DNA of 64,000 nucleotides from Prevotella sp. (GCA_015060535.1 SUYH01000008.1:112962-176961), one strand, 5' to 3'. Counted from the first letter of the stretch, positions 1-8,995 are shown. Numbers and translations are program-made. Notes: generated by a model from the sequence alone, not told the origin.

Positions 1-756
1 CATACCAACGATACGCATTCGCAGATATTCCCGATTACTTCGCAACTGCCTGATACGATGAAGGCGGGTAGGGGAGGATTCCTGCGTCGTATCGCGATGT
101 TAAAAGAGGAGCGCGCGAAGAATCCTGATTTGTTGTATTTCGATAGCGGCGACTTCTTCCAAGGCTCTGCCTACTTCACCCTGTTCAAGGGCGATGTGGA
201 GGTAGGACTGATGAACCAGATGGGTATTGATGCCTCAACCATCGGCAACCACGAGTTCGACTTCGGACTGGAGAATATGGCTCGTGTATTCAAGATGGCT
301 AACTTCCCGATTCTCTGTACCAACTATGACTTCACGGGAACCGTGATGGAGGGCATCACTAAACCTTATATAATAATAAAAAGGAATGGGGTGAAGATCG
401 GTGTCTTTGCCGTCTGTCCGAAGATGCAGGGACTGGTCAGCGACAAGAACTGCGTCGGTGTGAAGTATCTCGACCCCGCTCAGGTGGCACTGGAGACAGC
501 TGCCATGCTGAAGAAGAAAGAGAAGTGTGACGTGGTGATCTGCATCTCGCACCTGGGTTGGAACAGCAACAGAGGCGAGGACGACCAGTATATGATAAGC
601 CGTTCGCGTAACATCGACCTGGTGCTGGGCGGTCATACCCATACCTATATGCCTGAGTTGGAGCATTGGAACAATATGGACGGCAAGCCCGTTCCCGTTG
701 ACCAGAATGGCAAGGCGGCTATCTTCGTGGGACGAATAGAATTAGAGCTGAAGTAG
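1..756 (+). CDS. 5'-nucleotidase-like metallophosphoesterase, N-terminus cut by window edge
   Basis: The reading frame is open from base 1, so the gene begins outside the window; the ATG at 58 is internal. The visible 251 residues hold the calcineurin-like phosphoesterase motifs of the UshA/5'-nucleotidase family in order: NDTH at the left edge, GDFF, GNHEFD and GGHTHTY near the end. These residues bind the two active-site metals. The protein ends soon after the metallophosphatase domain and lacks the C-terminal substrate domain of UshA. From memory, Bacteroidales often encode that domain in a separate neighbouring gene, which would lie left of this window. The protein is probably periplasmic and acts on nucleotides or nucleotide sugars; the exact substrate is unknown. 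Confidence 0.85.
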   Translation, partial: HTNDTHSQIFPITSQLPDTMKAGRGGFLRRIAMLKEERAKNPDLLYFDSGDFFQGSAYFTLFKGDVEVGLMNQMGIDASTIGNHEFDFGLENMARVFKMANFPILCTNYDFTGTVMEGITKPYIIIKRNGVKIGVFAVCPKMQGLVSDKNCVGVKYLDPAQVALETAAMLKKKEKCDVVICISHLGWNSNRGEDDQYMISRSRNIDLVLGGHTHTYMPELEHWNNMDGKPVPVDQNGKAAIFVGRIELELK

Positions 757-778
757 TCTCTAATCCCTAACCTCTAAA

Positions 779-1525
779 CTATTCAAAATAGAACGTGAGG
801 ACGAACATCTTGGATTGCGCGCTGCTGACGCTACCGGCATAGGCTCGGAGGTTGGCATCGCGCAAATCGTTAATGTGGTTCTTGTCCAGCACGTCGCCCA
901 GTCCGAAGCAGAACTTCAATTCAGGAATAAGTTTGAAGAAAGGCAGGTAGAAGTCGCAGCCTAGGCCAATCTCCAGCATGGTGTTGTAGCGCTTCAGAAG
1001 AATGAGGTCCTGATCGCTTCCCGTCAGATTAATCATCGGATTGATGCCTGCCATAATGTAGGGACGGTGGTTATTCCAGCGAGGTGCAGCAAACTTGATG
1101 TCGAACGGCAGCGAGACATAGGTGTTCTTCATGTCCTGTGTCTGTTGGATAGGACGTCCCTGAGCGTCCTGCTGCTTCATGTTCAGGAATGTCAGGTGCT
1201 TGCCGCCAAAATGCATGGTTGGAGTGAAACGCAGCGAGAAATTGCTGCTCAGTCGCAGTTCGGCAAGCACACCTACCGAGAAGCCAGGGTTCCACTTGTC
1301 AGCTTCGCAAAGCACATATTGTTCGCTTTCCACCCCATCGGGGTCGACCATCATGTGGGGACCAATATTCTCGAACTCGATGTCTTGCAGGTGGGTACCT
1401 ATCAGAATACCGAAGTGCAACGGGCGCAGGTCTATGTAGGGTTTGTTCTGCACCCGACGGTCCGTCTGTGCAGAAGCCGTGAGGGCTATCAAGCCCATCA
1501 GCAGTATGGTAAAATAACGTTTCAT
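779..1525 (-). CDS. porT: PorT-like outer-membrane beta-barrel protein
   Basis: This 248-residue protein starts with a signal peptide ending ALTASAQ. The rest alternates hydrophobic and polar residues as in a small outer-membrane barrel and ends with LTFYFE, an aromatic terminus suited to barrel assembly. Segments such as YIDLRPLHFG, GTHLQDIEF and YLPFFKLIPELKF match what I remember of PorT, a component needed for type IX secretion in Porphyromonas gingivalis. If that is right, it belongs to the export machinery for surface and secreted proteins. A possible -7 box on the minus strand lies at 1584-1591. The family call rests on memory of the sequence, and a generic PorT-family barrel is the alternative. 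Confidence 0.78.
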   Translation of the reverse strand: MKRYFTILLMGLIALTASAQTDRRVQNKPYIDLRPLHFGILIGTHLQDIEFENIGPHMMVDPDGVESEQYVLCEADKWNPGFSVGVLAELRLSSNFSLRFTPTMHFGGKHLTFLNMKQQDAQGRPIQQTQDMKNTYVSLPFDIKFAAPRWNNHRPYIMAGINPMINLTGSDQDLILLKRYNTMLEIGLGCDFYLPFFKLIPELKFCFGLGDVLDKNHINDLRDANLRAYAGSVSSAQSKMFVLTFYFE

Positions 1526-1627
1526 TTGTATCCTATATAACGCTTAAATGTCCGTATTTATTATTTCGATTTCGTATAAATTACAAAAATATATCCCAAA
1601 AATTAGGTATATATCAAAATAAGTTCG

Positions 1628-1635
1628 TATCTTTG
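1628..1635 (+). promoter_or_regulatory. -7 promoter box of the ferredoxin gene
   Basis: TATCTTTG fits the Bacteroidetes -7 consensus TAnnTTTG. It overlaps an upstream in-frame methionine codon at 1633, which shows that the longer reading frame is not the real gene and that translation starts at 1684. No good TTTG box is visible at the usual distance. Confidence 0.65.
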
Positions 1636-1683
1636 CATCACAATTTATTGGTATTTATTAATCATTTAAACGAAAAGAAGATT

Positions 1684-1851
1684 ATGGCATACGTAATTGG
1701 TGACGACTGCATCGCATGCGGTACATGTATCGATGAGTGCCCCGCTGGAGCAATCTCTGAGGGCGACAAGTATTCAATCAACCCCGATGTTTGCACAGAG
1801 TGCGGCACATGCGCTGACGTTTGTCCGTCAGAGGCAATCAGCCTTCCCTAA
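1684..1851 (+). CDS. 2[4Fe-4S] ferredoxin
   Basis: A 55-residue protein with two CxxCxxCxxxCP clusters (CIACGTCIDECP and CTECGTCADVCP), the pattern of clostridial-type ferredoxins carrying two [4Fe-4S] clusters. It would shuttle low-potential electrons in the cytoplasm, for example with pyruvate:ferredoxin oxidoreductase. The start at 1684 is preferred because the promoter box lies over the earlier in-frame ATG and because mature ferredoxins of this class begin MAYVI or similar. An AAGAAG stretch sits just upstream. The gene is monocistronic and closed by the hairpin at 1882-1916. Confidence 0.93.
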   Translation: MAYVIGDDCIACGTCIDECPAGAISEGDKYSINPDVCTECGTCADVCPSEAISLP

Positions 1852-1881
1852 GGAATAAGCTGAATTATGTGGTTAAAAACG

Positions 1882-1916
1882 AATGGGCTTCCGTCGAGGG
1901 AGCCCATTTTATTTGT
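1882..1916 (+). terminator. Rho-independent terminator after the ferredoxin gene
   Basis: AATGGGCT and AGCCCATT form an 8-bp stem that extends partly through CC/GG into a short GTCGA loop. It is followed by TTTTATTTG and a second run of T. It lies about 30 bases after the ferredoxin stop codon and could also serve the converging gene at 1928. Confidence 0.75.
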
Positions 1917-1927
1917 TTTTACCACTA

Positions 1928-2935
1928 TCAGACCGTTTGTCCTGTCTGCCGGAAGTATTTGTCCATCACCATCAGCGAAATCAGTCGCTCCATATCCTTA
2001 TTGAAGAATTGACGGCAGTGCTCATGGGCATTGCTGACGATGTCGCGGGCCTCGTTAGGATGATCATTATAATAGGAGATTCGCTCGACCACATCGCTGA
2101 AATCACTTTTCACCTCGATGTAATGCTCATTGGCCTTGAGACTGCCTTCCATGAACCAAGTCTCGAATCTCAAGGCGGGGGTGACCGCAATGCTATTCGA
2201 ATTCATAATCCATTTCAGATTGCTGGCAACGTCGTTGCCCTCCAAACTAAGGATATACTTATATTTCAGGTGTCCATAGATAGTTGTCTCTACGTGCTGG
2301 CGCATCTCTTCGGGATAGGTGGAGTCTTTGGCCGTATCGCGGATGTCGATCAGCGGATTGTTGAAGTAGTTGTCCATCAGGAACATGCGGTTGGCCTTTC
2401 CGGTAATGGCACCTCGAAAGATCACCTGATTCTGCTTCTTGTCAAAGGCGACAGGATCATCGAAGAACATGAAATGGCGCACCTTATCCATGTTGATAAG
2501 CACCGAGTTGGGGTTGGTCTTGCAAGCTTCGATGGGACGGCTCTTGGTGATGGTAGGAACGTTGAAGGTGTTGGTCACATCGCCTGGGCCGAATACCCAT
2601 TTGAGGTGAGCAGGGAAATAGCGGTTCCACTCGTAGGTGTCGAACACATAAACGCTGGCTGTATCCTTGTGGATATAGCTCTGCTCACCTATCGGATGCG
2701 CCTCAGCAGGCAATGGTGTCGTCTCTGTCAGTCTGTTGTAGTAGTCTACCCGTTGCTGGATATATGTTTGCTGATGAGGGGTAAGGCGGTCAAACTCGCG
2801 AAGTATTGCTTCCCGCCTGCGTACCGTCCACGAACGCGGCATGGCCATCATGCATAAACCGTTGATATAATAAGGCAGGTGCAGATTCTTTCTTACCCCG
2901 CCAAAGACGCTATATCTGATGTCTTGAAAAACCAT
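1928..2935 (-). CDS. Glycosyltransferase family 90 (lipopolysaccharide-modifying type)
   Basis: The 335-residue protein shows the GT90/CAP10-like pattern: ITKSRPI around residue 129, FRGA around 173, and the signature SLEGNDVASNLKWIM around 230-244, followed by WFMEG and a C-terminal segment with KYF. In bacteria these enzymes add sugars to lipopolysaccharide core or capsule. The ATG at 2935 lies only 4 bases from a minus-strand -7 box (CAAAGATA, 2940-2947), so the transcript may be leaderless. A later ATG at 2854 would remove YYINGL, which I recall as conserved, so the longer form is kept. It opens the glycan block and is divergent from the GT4 gene. Confidence 0.8.
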   Translation of the reverse strand: MVFQDIRYSVFGGVRKNLHLPYYINGLCMMAMPRSWTVRRREAILREFDRLTPHQQTYIQQRVDYYNRLTETTPLPAEAHPIGEQSYIHKDTASVYVFDTYEWNRYFPAHLKWVFGPGDVTNTFNVPTITKSRPIEACKTNPNSVLINMDKVRHFMFFDDPVAFDKKQNQVIFRGAITGKANRMFLMDNYFNNPLIDIRDTAKDSTYPEEMRQHVETTIYGHLKYKYILSLEGNDVASNLKWIMNSNSIAVTPALRFETWFMEGSLKANEHYIEVKSDFSDVVERISYYNDHPNEARDIVSNAHEHCRQFFNKDMERLISLMVMDKYFRQTGQTV

Positions 2936-3072
2936 GCTGCAAAGATATGGAGAAAATATCGAGGAGGAAACGGCTATTTAGTTAATAAAATATAATTATC
3001 GCGAGATAATGAATGCGACAAATGATTATCTGCCCAATTTGCTGTACCTTTGGGGGAGTAAATTACGCGCTT

Positions 3073-4002
3073 ATGCATATTACTTTAGTACATCATGCGG
3101 TATTACCAGTAGCAAAATACGGAGGTACGGAACGAGTGATTTGGGGTATGGGCCGTCAGTTAGTTAAGATGGGTCATCAGGTGACCTTTCTGCTGAAACG
3201 TGGTTCCTCCTGTCCTTTTGCACGTGTCATCGAGATAGACCCGACGAAGAGTATTGGCAGTCAGATACCCGAGGATACGGATATCGTGCATTTCTCCAAT
3301 CACGTTCATCATGAGGACCTGGCCAAGCCTTATGTGGTCACTGTGAATGGTAATGTGGCTAACGAGTCGATAGATCCTAATTCCATCTTTGTTTCTCGTA
3401 ATCATGCTGAGCGTCACGGTAGCCAGTCGTTCGTCTACAATGGCCTCGACTGGGATGAGTATGGGCAGGTTGATCTGTCTTTGCCTCGTCGCCGTTACCA
3501 TTTCTTGGGGAAGGCTGCCTGGCGGGTTAAGAATGTCAGGGGCGCTATCCGTATCACGAAGCAGATTGACGGAGGTGAGTTGGATGTGTTGGGTGGCACT
3601 CGCCTGAATCTGAAGATGGGTTTCCGTCTGACGCTGAGTCCCCGCATCCATTTTCATGGAATGGTCGATAATGAGGAGAAGCAACGCATCATCCAGCAGT
3701 CCAAAGGACTGATTTTCCCTGTGCTTTGGCATGAGCCCTTTGGTCTCTGTCTGATAGAGTCGTTGTACTATGGTGCTCCCGTCTTTGCCACTCCGATGGG
3801 TGCTATCCCCGAAATTGTGACACCCGATGTGGGATTCCTGAGTAACGACGAACAGGAGCTGGCCGACTACATCAATTCCCATCCCGACTTCTCGCCCCAG
3901 CGTTGTCATGAGTATGCCCGCGACCAGTTTAACATCCGCGTAATGACGGAGGCCTACTTGAAGAAGTTCGAGCAGGTGCTTAATGGCGAGCGGCTGACCT
4001 GA
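3073..4002 (+). CDS. Glycosyltransferase family 4
   Basis: A 309-residue protein of the GT-B fold. The N-terminus (HHAVLPVAKYGGTERVIW) is a typical acceptor-side GT4 opening and HEPFGLCLIE in the C-terminal half is the E-x7-E motif that binds the nucleotide sugar. An in-frame ATG exists at 3013, but the box TACCTTTG at 3045-3052 is a -7 promoter element lying inside that extension, so translation should start at 3073. Substrate and acceptor cannot be read from the sequence; the surrounding transferases suggest cell-surface glycan synthesis. A palindrome centred near 4046 follows the gene and may help end transcription. Confidence 0.83.
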   Translation: MHITLVHHAVLPVAKYGGTERVIWGMGRQLVKMGHQVTFLLKRGSSCPFARVIEIDPTKSIGSQIPEDTDIVHFSNHVHHEDLAKPYVVTVNGNVANESIDPNSIFVSRNHAERHGSQSFVYNGLDWDEYGQVDLSLPRRRYHFLGKAAWRVKNVRGAIRITKQIDGGELDVLGGTRLNLKMGFRLTLSPRIHFHGMVDNEEKQRIIQQSKGLIFPVLWHEPFGLCLIESLYYGAPVFATPMGAIPEIVTPDVGFLSNDEQELADYINSHPDFSPQRCHEYARDQFNIRVMTEAYLKKFEQVLNGERLT

Positions 4003-4081
4003 TAAGAAGTCATCATAACACAGCAAAAAGCGGTCATGGTCACAGCTGTGACCGTCTTGCTCCTACAATTAAATGGCATAG

Positions 4082-5074
4082 TTATTTGAAATATGTATGT
4101 TTGTCTTTTTTGTGGCTTTTATTGTAGAAAGAGCTCATTCGCATGATAATATAGAATCCCTTAATGGTCTTAAGCAATAGATGCATTCGCCAAAAGCACT
4201 TGGTTCCGATGGTCTTGCTACGAACAGGCTGAAGTCTGCCAACGACCTCGCGGATATATCCCAGTCGTTCCTTTGTTTCCTGTCCTCGTGTCCTTCGTGC
4301 CAGGTCTTTCGCAATGCGGATACAGTTACGAACTGCAATCCTCTTGTTTAGCTCATTGGGGAGCAGATGGTTAGCCTCAACAAATTGGTAGCATTCTTCC
4401 AATAAGCCAACATAACCGAACATGTGGTCATTCTTGCTGTTCATTATGCTACTTTGCCGTTGGCGGTAATGATATAGTAATTGGGGACAAAGAACTATGC
4501 CATTCCCGTGTGAAAGCCATTTGTAAATAACAGCAAAATCTTCGTAACGATGTATAAGCGGGATAGAATCAAAGAGTAGGTGACGTCGATACAGACGACC
4601 AGGTAAAAATCCATAAAGTCGTCTGTCGTAAATCATAGCAATAGCTTCACTACTGCTTAGTGGTTTCAAAAAATCGCTGACAGGGTCATAGACCGGCTCT
4701 CCAACATATTCGTTTAAATATCCGCATGTTGCACAGTCCTTACCAGTCTGCTCTATAGCGTTTAGAAGCGTTATACAGAAGTCTGGGTCTATCCAGTCAT
4801 CGCTGTCAATAAAACTTATCAGTTCCCCCTTTGCTTCTTTCAATGCCAAATTGCGGCTGTCAGATTGGCCGGTGTTCTGTTTGTGAATGACAATTATTCG
4901 CGCTTCATTCTCTGCGTACTGGTCGCATATGGCAGGAGAAGAATCTGTGCTTCCGTCATCTATGATGATGAGTTCCCAATTCTGGTAGGTCTGGGAAATA
5001 ACAGAAGCGATGCATTGCCCAACGTAGTCTTCTGTGTTATATACTGAAACAATAAAACTAATAAGTGGTTGCAT
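4082..5074 (-). CDS. Glycosyltransferase family 2
   Basis: A 330-residue GT-A enzyme opening with ISFIVSVYNTEDYV, then DDGSTD and SFIDSDDW, the nucleotide-sugar and metal-binding DxD region. The C-terminal half carries RRHLLFDSIP and YHYRQRQSS, common in capsule or O-antigen GT2 enzymes. It resembles the gene at 6166-7170 along its whole length, including a shared KDLAR segment, so the two are probably diverged paralogues either side of the capsule-type transferase. A minus-strand -7 box (CAAAATTA) lies at 5117-5124. The gene and its neighbours to 7170 look richer in A+T than the flanking DNA. Confidence 0.85.
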   Translation of the reverse strand: MQPLISFIVSVYNTEDYVGQCIASVISQTYQNWELIIIDDGSTDSSPAICDQYAENEARIIVIHKQNTGQSDSRNLALKEAKGELISFIDSDDWIDPDFCITLLNAIEQTGKDCATCGYLNEYVGEPVYDPVSDFLKPLSSSEAIAMIYDRRLYGFLPGRLYRRHLLFDSIPLIHRYEDFAVIYKWLSHGNGIVLCPQLLYHYRQRQSSIMNSKNDHMFGYVGLLEECYQFVEANHLLPNELNKRIAVRNCIRIAKDLARRTRGQETKERLGYIREVVGRLQPVRSKTIGTKCFWRMHLLLKTIKGFYIIMRMSSFYNKSHKKDKHTYFK

Positions 5075-5207
5075 TGAATCTTAGTTTTCCTTGTAAGGAT
5101 TAACTTTAAATCACTACAAAATTACTATATTTTACTGAATGAAGTGTAATAAATGTGCTTTTTTTTGAATTATTAATAAAAGATAGTTCTAATTCATCTT
5201 TTTTTCG

Positions 5208-5215
5208 TACCTTTG
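5208..5215 (+). promoter_or_regulatory. -7 promoter box for the capsule transferase operon
   Basis: TACCTTTG matches TAnnTTTG and lies 25 bases before the ATG at 5241. The region upstream is strongly A+T-rich. No TTTG box is seen 19-20 bp upstream. It would drive the three genes 5241-8176, which have gaps of only 7 and 13 bases. Confidence 0.6.
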
Positions 5216-5240
5216 CAATTGATAACTTTACTAACTACAG

Positions 5241-6158
5241 ATGAATAGCCTGTTTTATATCAAAGTAAAGGTTGGAAAGTTTATAGCCAATATGATTTCG
5301 GCAATGGTTTTTAATAGAGATCATCGCCATTCATTGCGCCGTTCTTTAGACCCGTTGAATCCCGAGCGTTGCGTAAGATATCTGGAAAATCATTACGCTC
5401 AAGTTCCTGCATTAGCAGCAGATGAAAGGATGGGTTTTGATAACACAATATGGGTGTGTTGGCTTCAAGGTATAAGCCAGGCCCCACAATTGGTGCAAAA
5501 CTGTATCCACTCGATAGAAAGTCATAAACAGAAGAATCAGCATGTGGTTGTTTTAACCAACGACAATTATGTTGACTATCTTGATTTGCCAGAGTGGATT
5601 ATCACAAAGTGGAAAAGGGGGATTATTACCAATACCCATTTTTCCGATATTCTACGTATTCATTTATTGGCATACTATGGAGGATGTTGGATAGATGCGA
5701 CTTGTTTCCAAATGGCTCCTATCCCTTTGCAGATACTTCAAAGTCCACTTTTTCTATTCCGTTCTCATGGCGAGTTCTCTTTTACCTATATACAAAGCTG
5801 TTTCATGGTCAGTAAGCCCAATAACTATGTGATGCGAAAATGGTGTGCTGCTATTCGGGCTTATTGGAAAAAAGAGAATATGCTGATTAATTATTTCACA
5901 CTTCACCTTATGTTTATAGCTCTGCTCCAACAGGATAAAAAGTTCAAAGAAGAATTTGAGAAGGTCGCCGTAATAAGTGATGAACCTGCACATTTGTTTT
6001 TACGTGAAATGATGAGTAACGGCGTTTATTCTGCCGATTTGATAGAAAAGGGTAAAAGGGCTTTCTTCTTTCAGAAACTTACCTATAAATTTCCTGCGTA
6101 TTTGTTAGATAAGGCTGACTCTTTGGCAAGTTATTTTTCTCAACCCATTTTTAAATGA
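5241..6158 (+). CDS. Capsular polysaccharide synthesis glycosyltransferase (Caps_synth type)
   Basis: A 305-residue protein whose centre (IWVCWLQG, then HVVVLTNDNYVDYL, then FSDILRIHLLAYYGGCWIDAT) matches the capsular polysaccharide synthesis/GT32-like family, where the YGGxWxDA segment carries the metal- and sugar-binding acidic residue. It probably transfers a hexose to a lipid-linked or surface glycan. It is followed after 7 bases by a GT2 gene and then the LpxL-like gene, so the three form an operon. Its A+T-rich composition is like that of the two GT2 genes beside it and hints at an exchanged cassette. Confidence 0.77.
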   Translation: MNSLFYIKVKVGKFIANMISAMVFNRDHRHSLRRSLDPLNPERCVRYLENHYAQVPALAADERMGFDNTIWVCWLQGISQAPQLVQNCIHSIESHKQKNQHVVVLTNDNYVDYLDLPEWIITKWKRGIITNTHFSDILRIHLLAYYGGCWIDATCFQMAPIPLQILQSPLFLFRSHGEFSFTYIQSCFMVSKPNNYVMRKWCAAIRAYWKKENMLINYFTLHLMFIALLQQDKKFKEEFEKVAVISDEPAHLFLREMMSNGVYSADLIEKGKRAFFFQKLTYKFPAYLLDKADSLASYFSQPIFK

Positions 6159-6165
6159 ACGCAAT

Positions 6166-7170
6166 ATGGAAAATCCTCTGATTAGTATTATAATTCCTGT
6201 GTACAATGGTGAAAAGTATCTTCGCCCATGTTTTGACTCCATTATAAAACAAACATATGTAAACTGGGAGATGATACTTATTGACGATGGTAGTACAGAT
6301 GGTTCTGGTGCCATTTGCGATGAATATGCCAAAAATGCTCACATCTCAGTCTTTCATAAGAAGAATGAAGGGCAAGCTAAGGCTCGAAATATAGGCATAG
6401 AAATGGCTAAAGGCGACTATATTAGTTTTGTGGATTGTGATGACTGGCTGGAACCTGACATGTATGAAAAGATGATGGACGTTTTGACATCACAGGATGC
6501 GGAAATTGTAATCAGTGGCTACATAGAGGAATATGCAAACAGGAAGAAAGAAGTCCATAATGACGGCACTATGGCCTGTTATGATTCAGGTGAGGCGCTA
6601 AAATTGGTACTTGAGGGGAAAATTGGCAGCTACCTTTGGTCTATGTTGTTTCGTCGGGATGTCGTAAAGGAGCCTATGCCAAACCTGAACCCTTATGAGG
6701 ATCATGCTACTATTTTTAAGTGGATATCACATGCCAAAAAGGTTGTGGTATATTATCATGCTTTTTATCACTATCGTCAATTAGGTGGCAGTTCGCTTCA
6801 TTCATATAATCCTAAGAAAGGGAACCATTATTTTATGGCCATAAAAGAGCGTTATCACTATATTACTGATAAGAATCTGCTGCCAGGTTGGGAGCATGAG
6901 AACAGACGCCTTTTTCTACGTGGCTGTATAAAACTGACTAAAGATTTGGCGCGGATGCCGAATTACGATCAGGAATTAAAGAAAATCATAGAAGAGGTGA
7001 GAGACGAACTATGTCAGTTTTTACCTATCAGCAAACATGAAATAGGCACAAAATATTATATACGATTGCGGCTTTTGCTGACGAATGTTGATGTTTATGT
7101 GCGGGTTCTGCGTTTTTCGTCCTTTTTCTCTTTACGTAAGCAGTTGAAAGATAAAGGGATGTTTAGTTAA
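6166..7170 (+). CDS. Glycosyltransferase family 2
   Basis: A 334-residue GT-A transferase with ISIIIPVYNGEKYL at the start, DDGSTDGS and SFVDCDDW as the nucleotide-sugar and DxD region, and a C-terminal half closely patterned on the GT2 gene at 4082-5074. It begins 7 bases after the capsule-type transferase and ends 13 bases before the LpxL-like gene, so it is co-transcribed with both. The acceptor and sugar cannot be predicted. Confidence 0.85.
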   Translation: MENPLISIIIPVYNGEKYLRPCFDSIIKQTYVNWEMILIDDGSTDGSGAICDEYAKNAHISVFHKKNEGQAKARNIGIEMAKGDYISFVDCDDWLEPDMYEKMMDVLTSQDAEIVISGYIEEYANRKKEVHNDGTMACYDSGEALKLVLEGKIGSYLWSMLFRRDVVKEPMPNLNPYEDHATIFKWISHAKKVVVYYHAFYHYRQLGGSSLHSYNPKKGNHYFMAIKERYHYITDKNLLPGWEHENRRLFLRGCIKLTKDLARMPNYDQELKKIIEEVRDELCQFLPISKHEIGTKYYIRLRLLLTNVDVYVRVLRFSSFFSLRKQLKDKGMFS

Positions 7171-7183
7171 GTAAACACAGAAG

Positions 7184-8176
7184 ATGAAAAGAGTGATTAG
7201 TAAGATATCGGCCTACCTTTGCTTCGCTGTCCTTTGGATAACGTCGATATTCCCGATGTGGGCGCATTATTTGTTCTCTGATGCCTTGTATTTTCTGTTG
7301 TATTACGTCGTAGGATACCGTCGGCGTATCGTGAGGCAGAACATCAGCAGCGCCTTTCCTGAAAAGTCGGAAGCTGAAGTGCGGCAGGTAGAGCGCGAGT
7401 TCTACCATTGGTTCTGCGACTACTTGGTAGAGACCATCAAGATGATGACTATCAGCGAGCAGGAGATGCGTCGACGGATGACGTTCAAGGGTACTGAGGT
7501 CATCGACCAGCTGGTCAGCGAGGGTGTCTCCTGTGGTGTCATGCTCGGTCATTATTGCAACTGGGAGTGGATCAGCACCTTACCCCTGGCGGTATCGCCC
7601 AAGGGCGTCTGTGCCGAACTGTACCATCCGATAGAGAATCCCGATTTCGACCGCCTGTTCCTGTATATCCGCCAGCGCTTTGGCAGCGTGTGTATCCCTA
7701 TGGAGGAGACGTTGCGGCATATTGTCAAATACAACCGTGAGGGCAAGCCGCTGGTTATCGGATACATTGCCGACCAGAAGCCAAACTGGCGTAACATCCA
7801 TCTGTGGCTCGATTTCCTGAATCATATGACTCCCGTCTTTACCGGTTCCGAGCGTATCATCAAGCGTACCAAGCAGGCTTTCTTCTATGGTGATGTGCGT
7901 CGGGTGAAGCGAGGCTACTACGAGTGTGAGTTTAAGTTGTTGGAACGCCATCCGGAGGATATTCCCGACTACCAGCTGACGGAGCGTTACATGCAAGAGT
8001 TGGAACGCACCATCCGTCGCGACCCCGCCTTCTGGCTTTGGAGCCACGACCGCTGGTCACGCACCAAGGAAGAGTTTGATGCGCGCTTCTACGTGAAAGA
8101 CGGGAAGGTATACGAAAAGATGTCAGAAGCCGACTATGCCAAGCAGATGGGTTGGCGGAGCTATTGGCATCATTGA
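7184..8176 (+). CDS. Lipid A biosynthesis (KDO)2-lipid IVA acyltransferase family
   Basis: A 330-residue inner-membrane-associated protein of the LpxL/LpxM (HtrB) family. A hydrophobic N-terminal anchor spans about residues 8-45. The catalytic pattern HxxxxE is GHYCNWEW at residues 122-129 (H123, E128), and FWLWSHDRW near the C-terminus matches the family. Such enzymes add a secondary acyl chain to lipid A. Bacteroidales lipid A is usually penta-acylated and many genomes carry more than one homologue, so the exact acyl position is unknown. The last 7 bases overlap the convergent WaaE-like gene. Position at the end of the capsule operon ties glycan and lipid A assembly together. Confidence 0.85.
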   Translation: MKRVISKISAYLCFAVLWITSIFPMWAHYLFSDALYFLLYYVVGYRRRIVRQNISSAFPEKSEAEVRQVEREFYHWFCDYLVETIKMMTISEQEMRRRMTFKGTEVIDQLVSEGVSCGVMLGHYCNWEWISTLPLAVSPKGVCAELYHPIENPDFDRLFLYIRQRFGSVCIPMEETLRHIVKYNREGKPLVIGYIADQKPNWRNIHLWLDFLNHMTPVFTGSERIIKRTKQAFFYGDVRRVKRGYYECEFKLLERHPEDIPDYQLTERYMQELERTIRRDPAFWLWSHDRWSRTKEEFDARFYVKDGKVYEKMSEADYAKQMGWRSYWHH

Positions 8177-8943
8177 TTTTTCTGCTTTCGTTCCTCTATC
8201 AGTTTCGAGACGATGATGATTTGGTAAATGGCATCCAGCAAGGCATGGATGAGTCCAGGCATACCGTCGAGGAATCCCTTTTTGATCACATACGACTTGA
8301 AGAATCGCAGCAGGGGGCGCCCCAGGAGTGCTCCTAAGCCGTAGTTCTTATGCCGGCGACGCGGCATCTCGTAGTCGGAGTAGGTATCCGACTTCCTGAC
8401 GATGTCGCTCACCGAGTCGTTCGCCAAATGTTCCAAAGCCAGCTCCTTGCGCGTCTTCGGTATCCGAATTATGCGGCCGTCTATTTCCGGTGAACAGTGT
8501 ATGACGGCAGGCCAGTGTGTCTTGTCTTTGCGGAAGAAGCGCAGCACGTAGTCAGGATAGGCGCTGTGCAGAAACTGCCCCATGAAATAGTTCTTGCGGG
8601 GAATGGCGATACCGTCGGGAGCATCAGCCATTACGGTCTGCTCATAGAGAAACGTGCGCAACTCGGGCGTGACTACCTCGTCGGCATCGATCACCAGCAC
8701 CCATTCGTGAGTGGCCTCATGGATGGCAAATTCGCGTGCGGGCTCCACGATGCGATGCTTCCCCTTGGGGAAAGTCACGATGCGGCACCCATAGCGTTGG
8801 GCTATCTCCAGCGTGTGGTCCGTACTCTCCATATCGCATATCAGTATCTCGTCGAAGTTCTTCACCGACTCCAGCACTTCCTCCAGGTGCTGTTCTGCAT
8901 TGTAGGTGTTGATGACTACTGATATCTTGTTTTTTTCGTTCAT
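8170..8943 (-). CDS. WaaE/KdtX-like glycosyltransferase family 2
   Basis: A 257-residue GT2 protein with SVVINTYNAEQHL, then ILICDMESTDHT, then VIDADEVVTPEL, and the family-typical middle YFMGQFLHSAYPDYVLRFF with HWP..IH. This matches the single-domain WaaE/KdtX group that adds a glucose-like residue to the lipopolysaccharide inner core. It ends with a hydrophobic and basic stretch that may touch the membrane. The ATG lies 5 bases from the minus-strand -7 box at 8949-8956, so the message may be nearly leaderless. It shares a symmetrical promoter region with the divergent GT87 gene. Confidence 0.83.
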   Translation of the reverse strand: MNEKNKISVVINTYNAEQHLEEVLESVKNFDEILICDMESTDHTLEIAQRYGCRIVTFPKGKHRIVEPAREFAIHEATHEWVLVIDADEVVTPELRTFLYEQTVMADAPDGIAIPRKNYFMGQFLHSAYPDYVLRFFRKDKTHWPAVIHCSPEIDGRIIRIPKTRKELALEHLANDSVSDIVRKSDTYSDYEMPRRRHKNYGLGALLGRPLLRFFKSYVIKKGFLDGMPGLIHALLDAIYQIIIVSKLIEERKQKNQ

Positions 8944-8948
8944 GGTTG

Positions 8949-8976
8949 CAAAATTAGAAAAATTATATTAATTTTG
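8949..8976. promoter_or_regulatory. Back-to-back divergent promoters
   Basis: CAAAATTA (8949-8956, minus-strand -7 box) and TAATTTTG (8969-8976, plus-strand -7 box) are exact inverted copies separated by 12 bases. They drive the WaaE-like gene leftwards and the GT87/GtrA operon rightwards. The same geometry recurs at 23150-23177 and 27442-27469. Confidence 0.7.
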
Positions 8977-8995
8977 CAAGCAAAATGGATAAATT

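Noticed and set aside
1883..2857. 324-codon plus-strand frame opposite the GT90 gene
   Set aside because: It mirrors the GT90 coding region, has no family features and no promoter, and the GT90 motifs on the other strand are clear.
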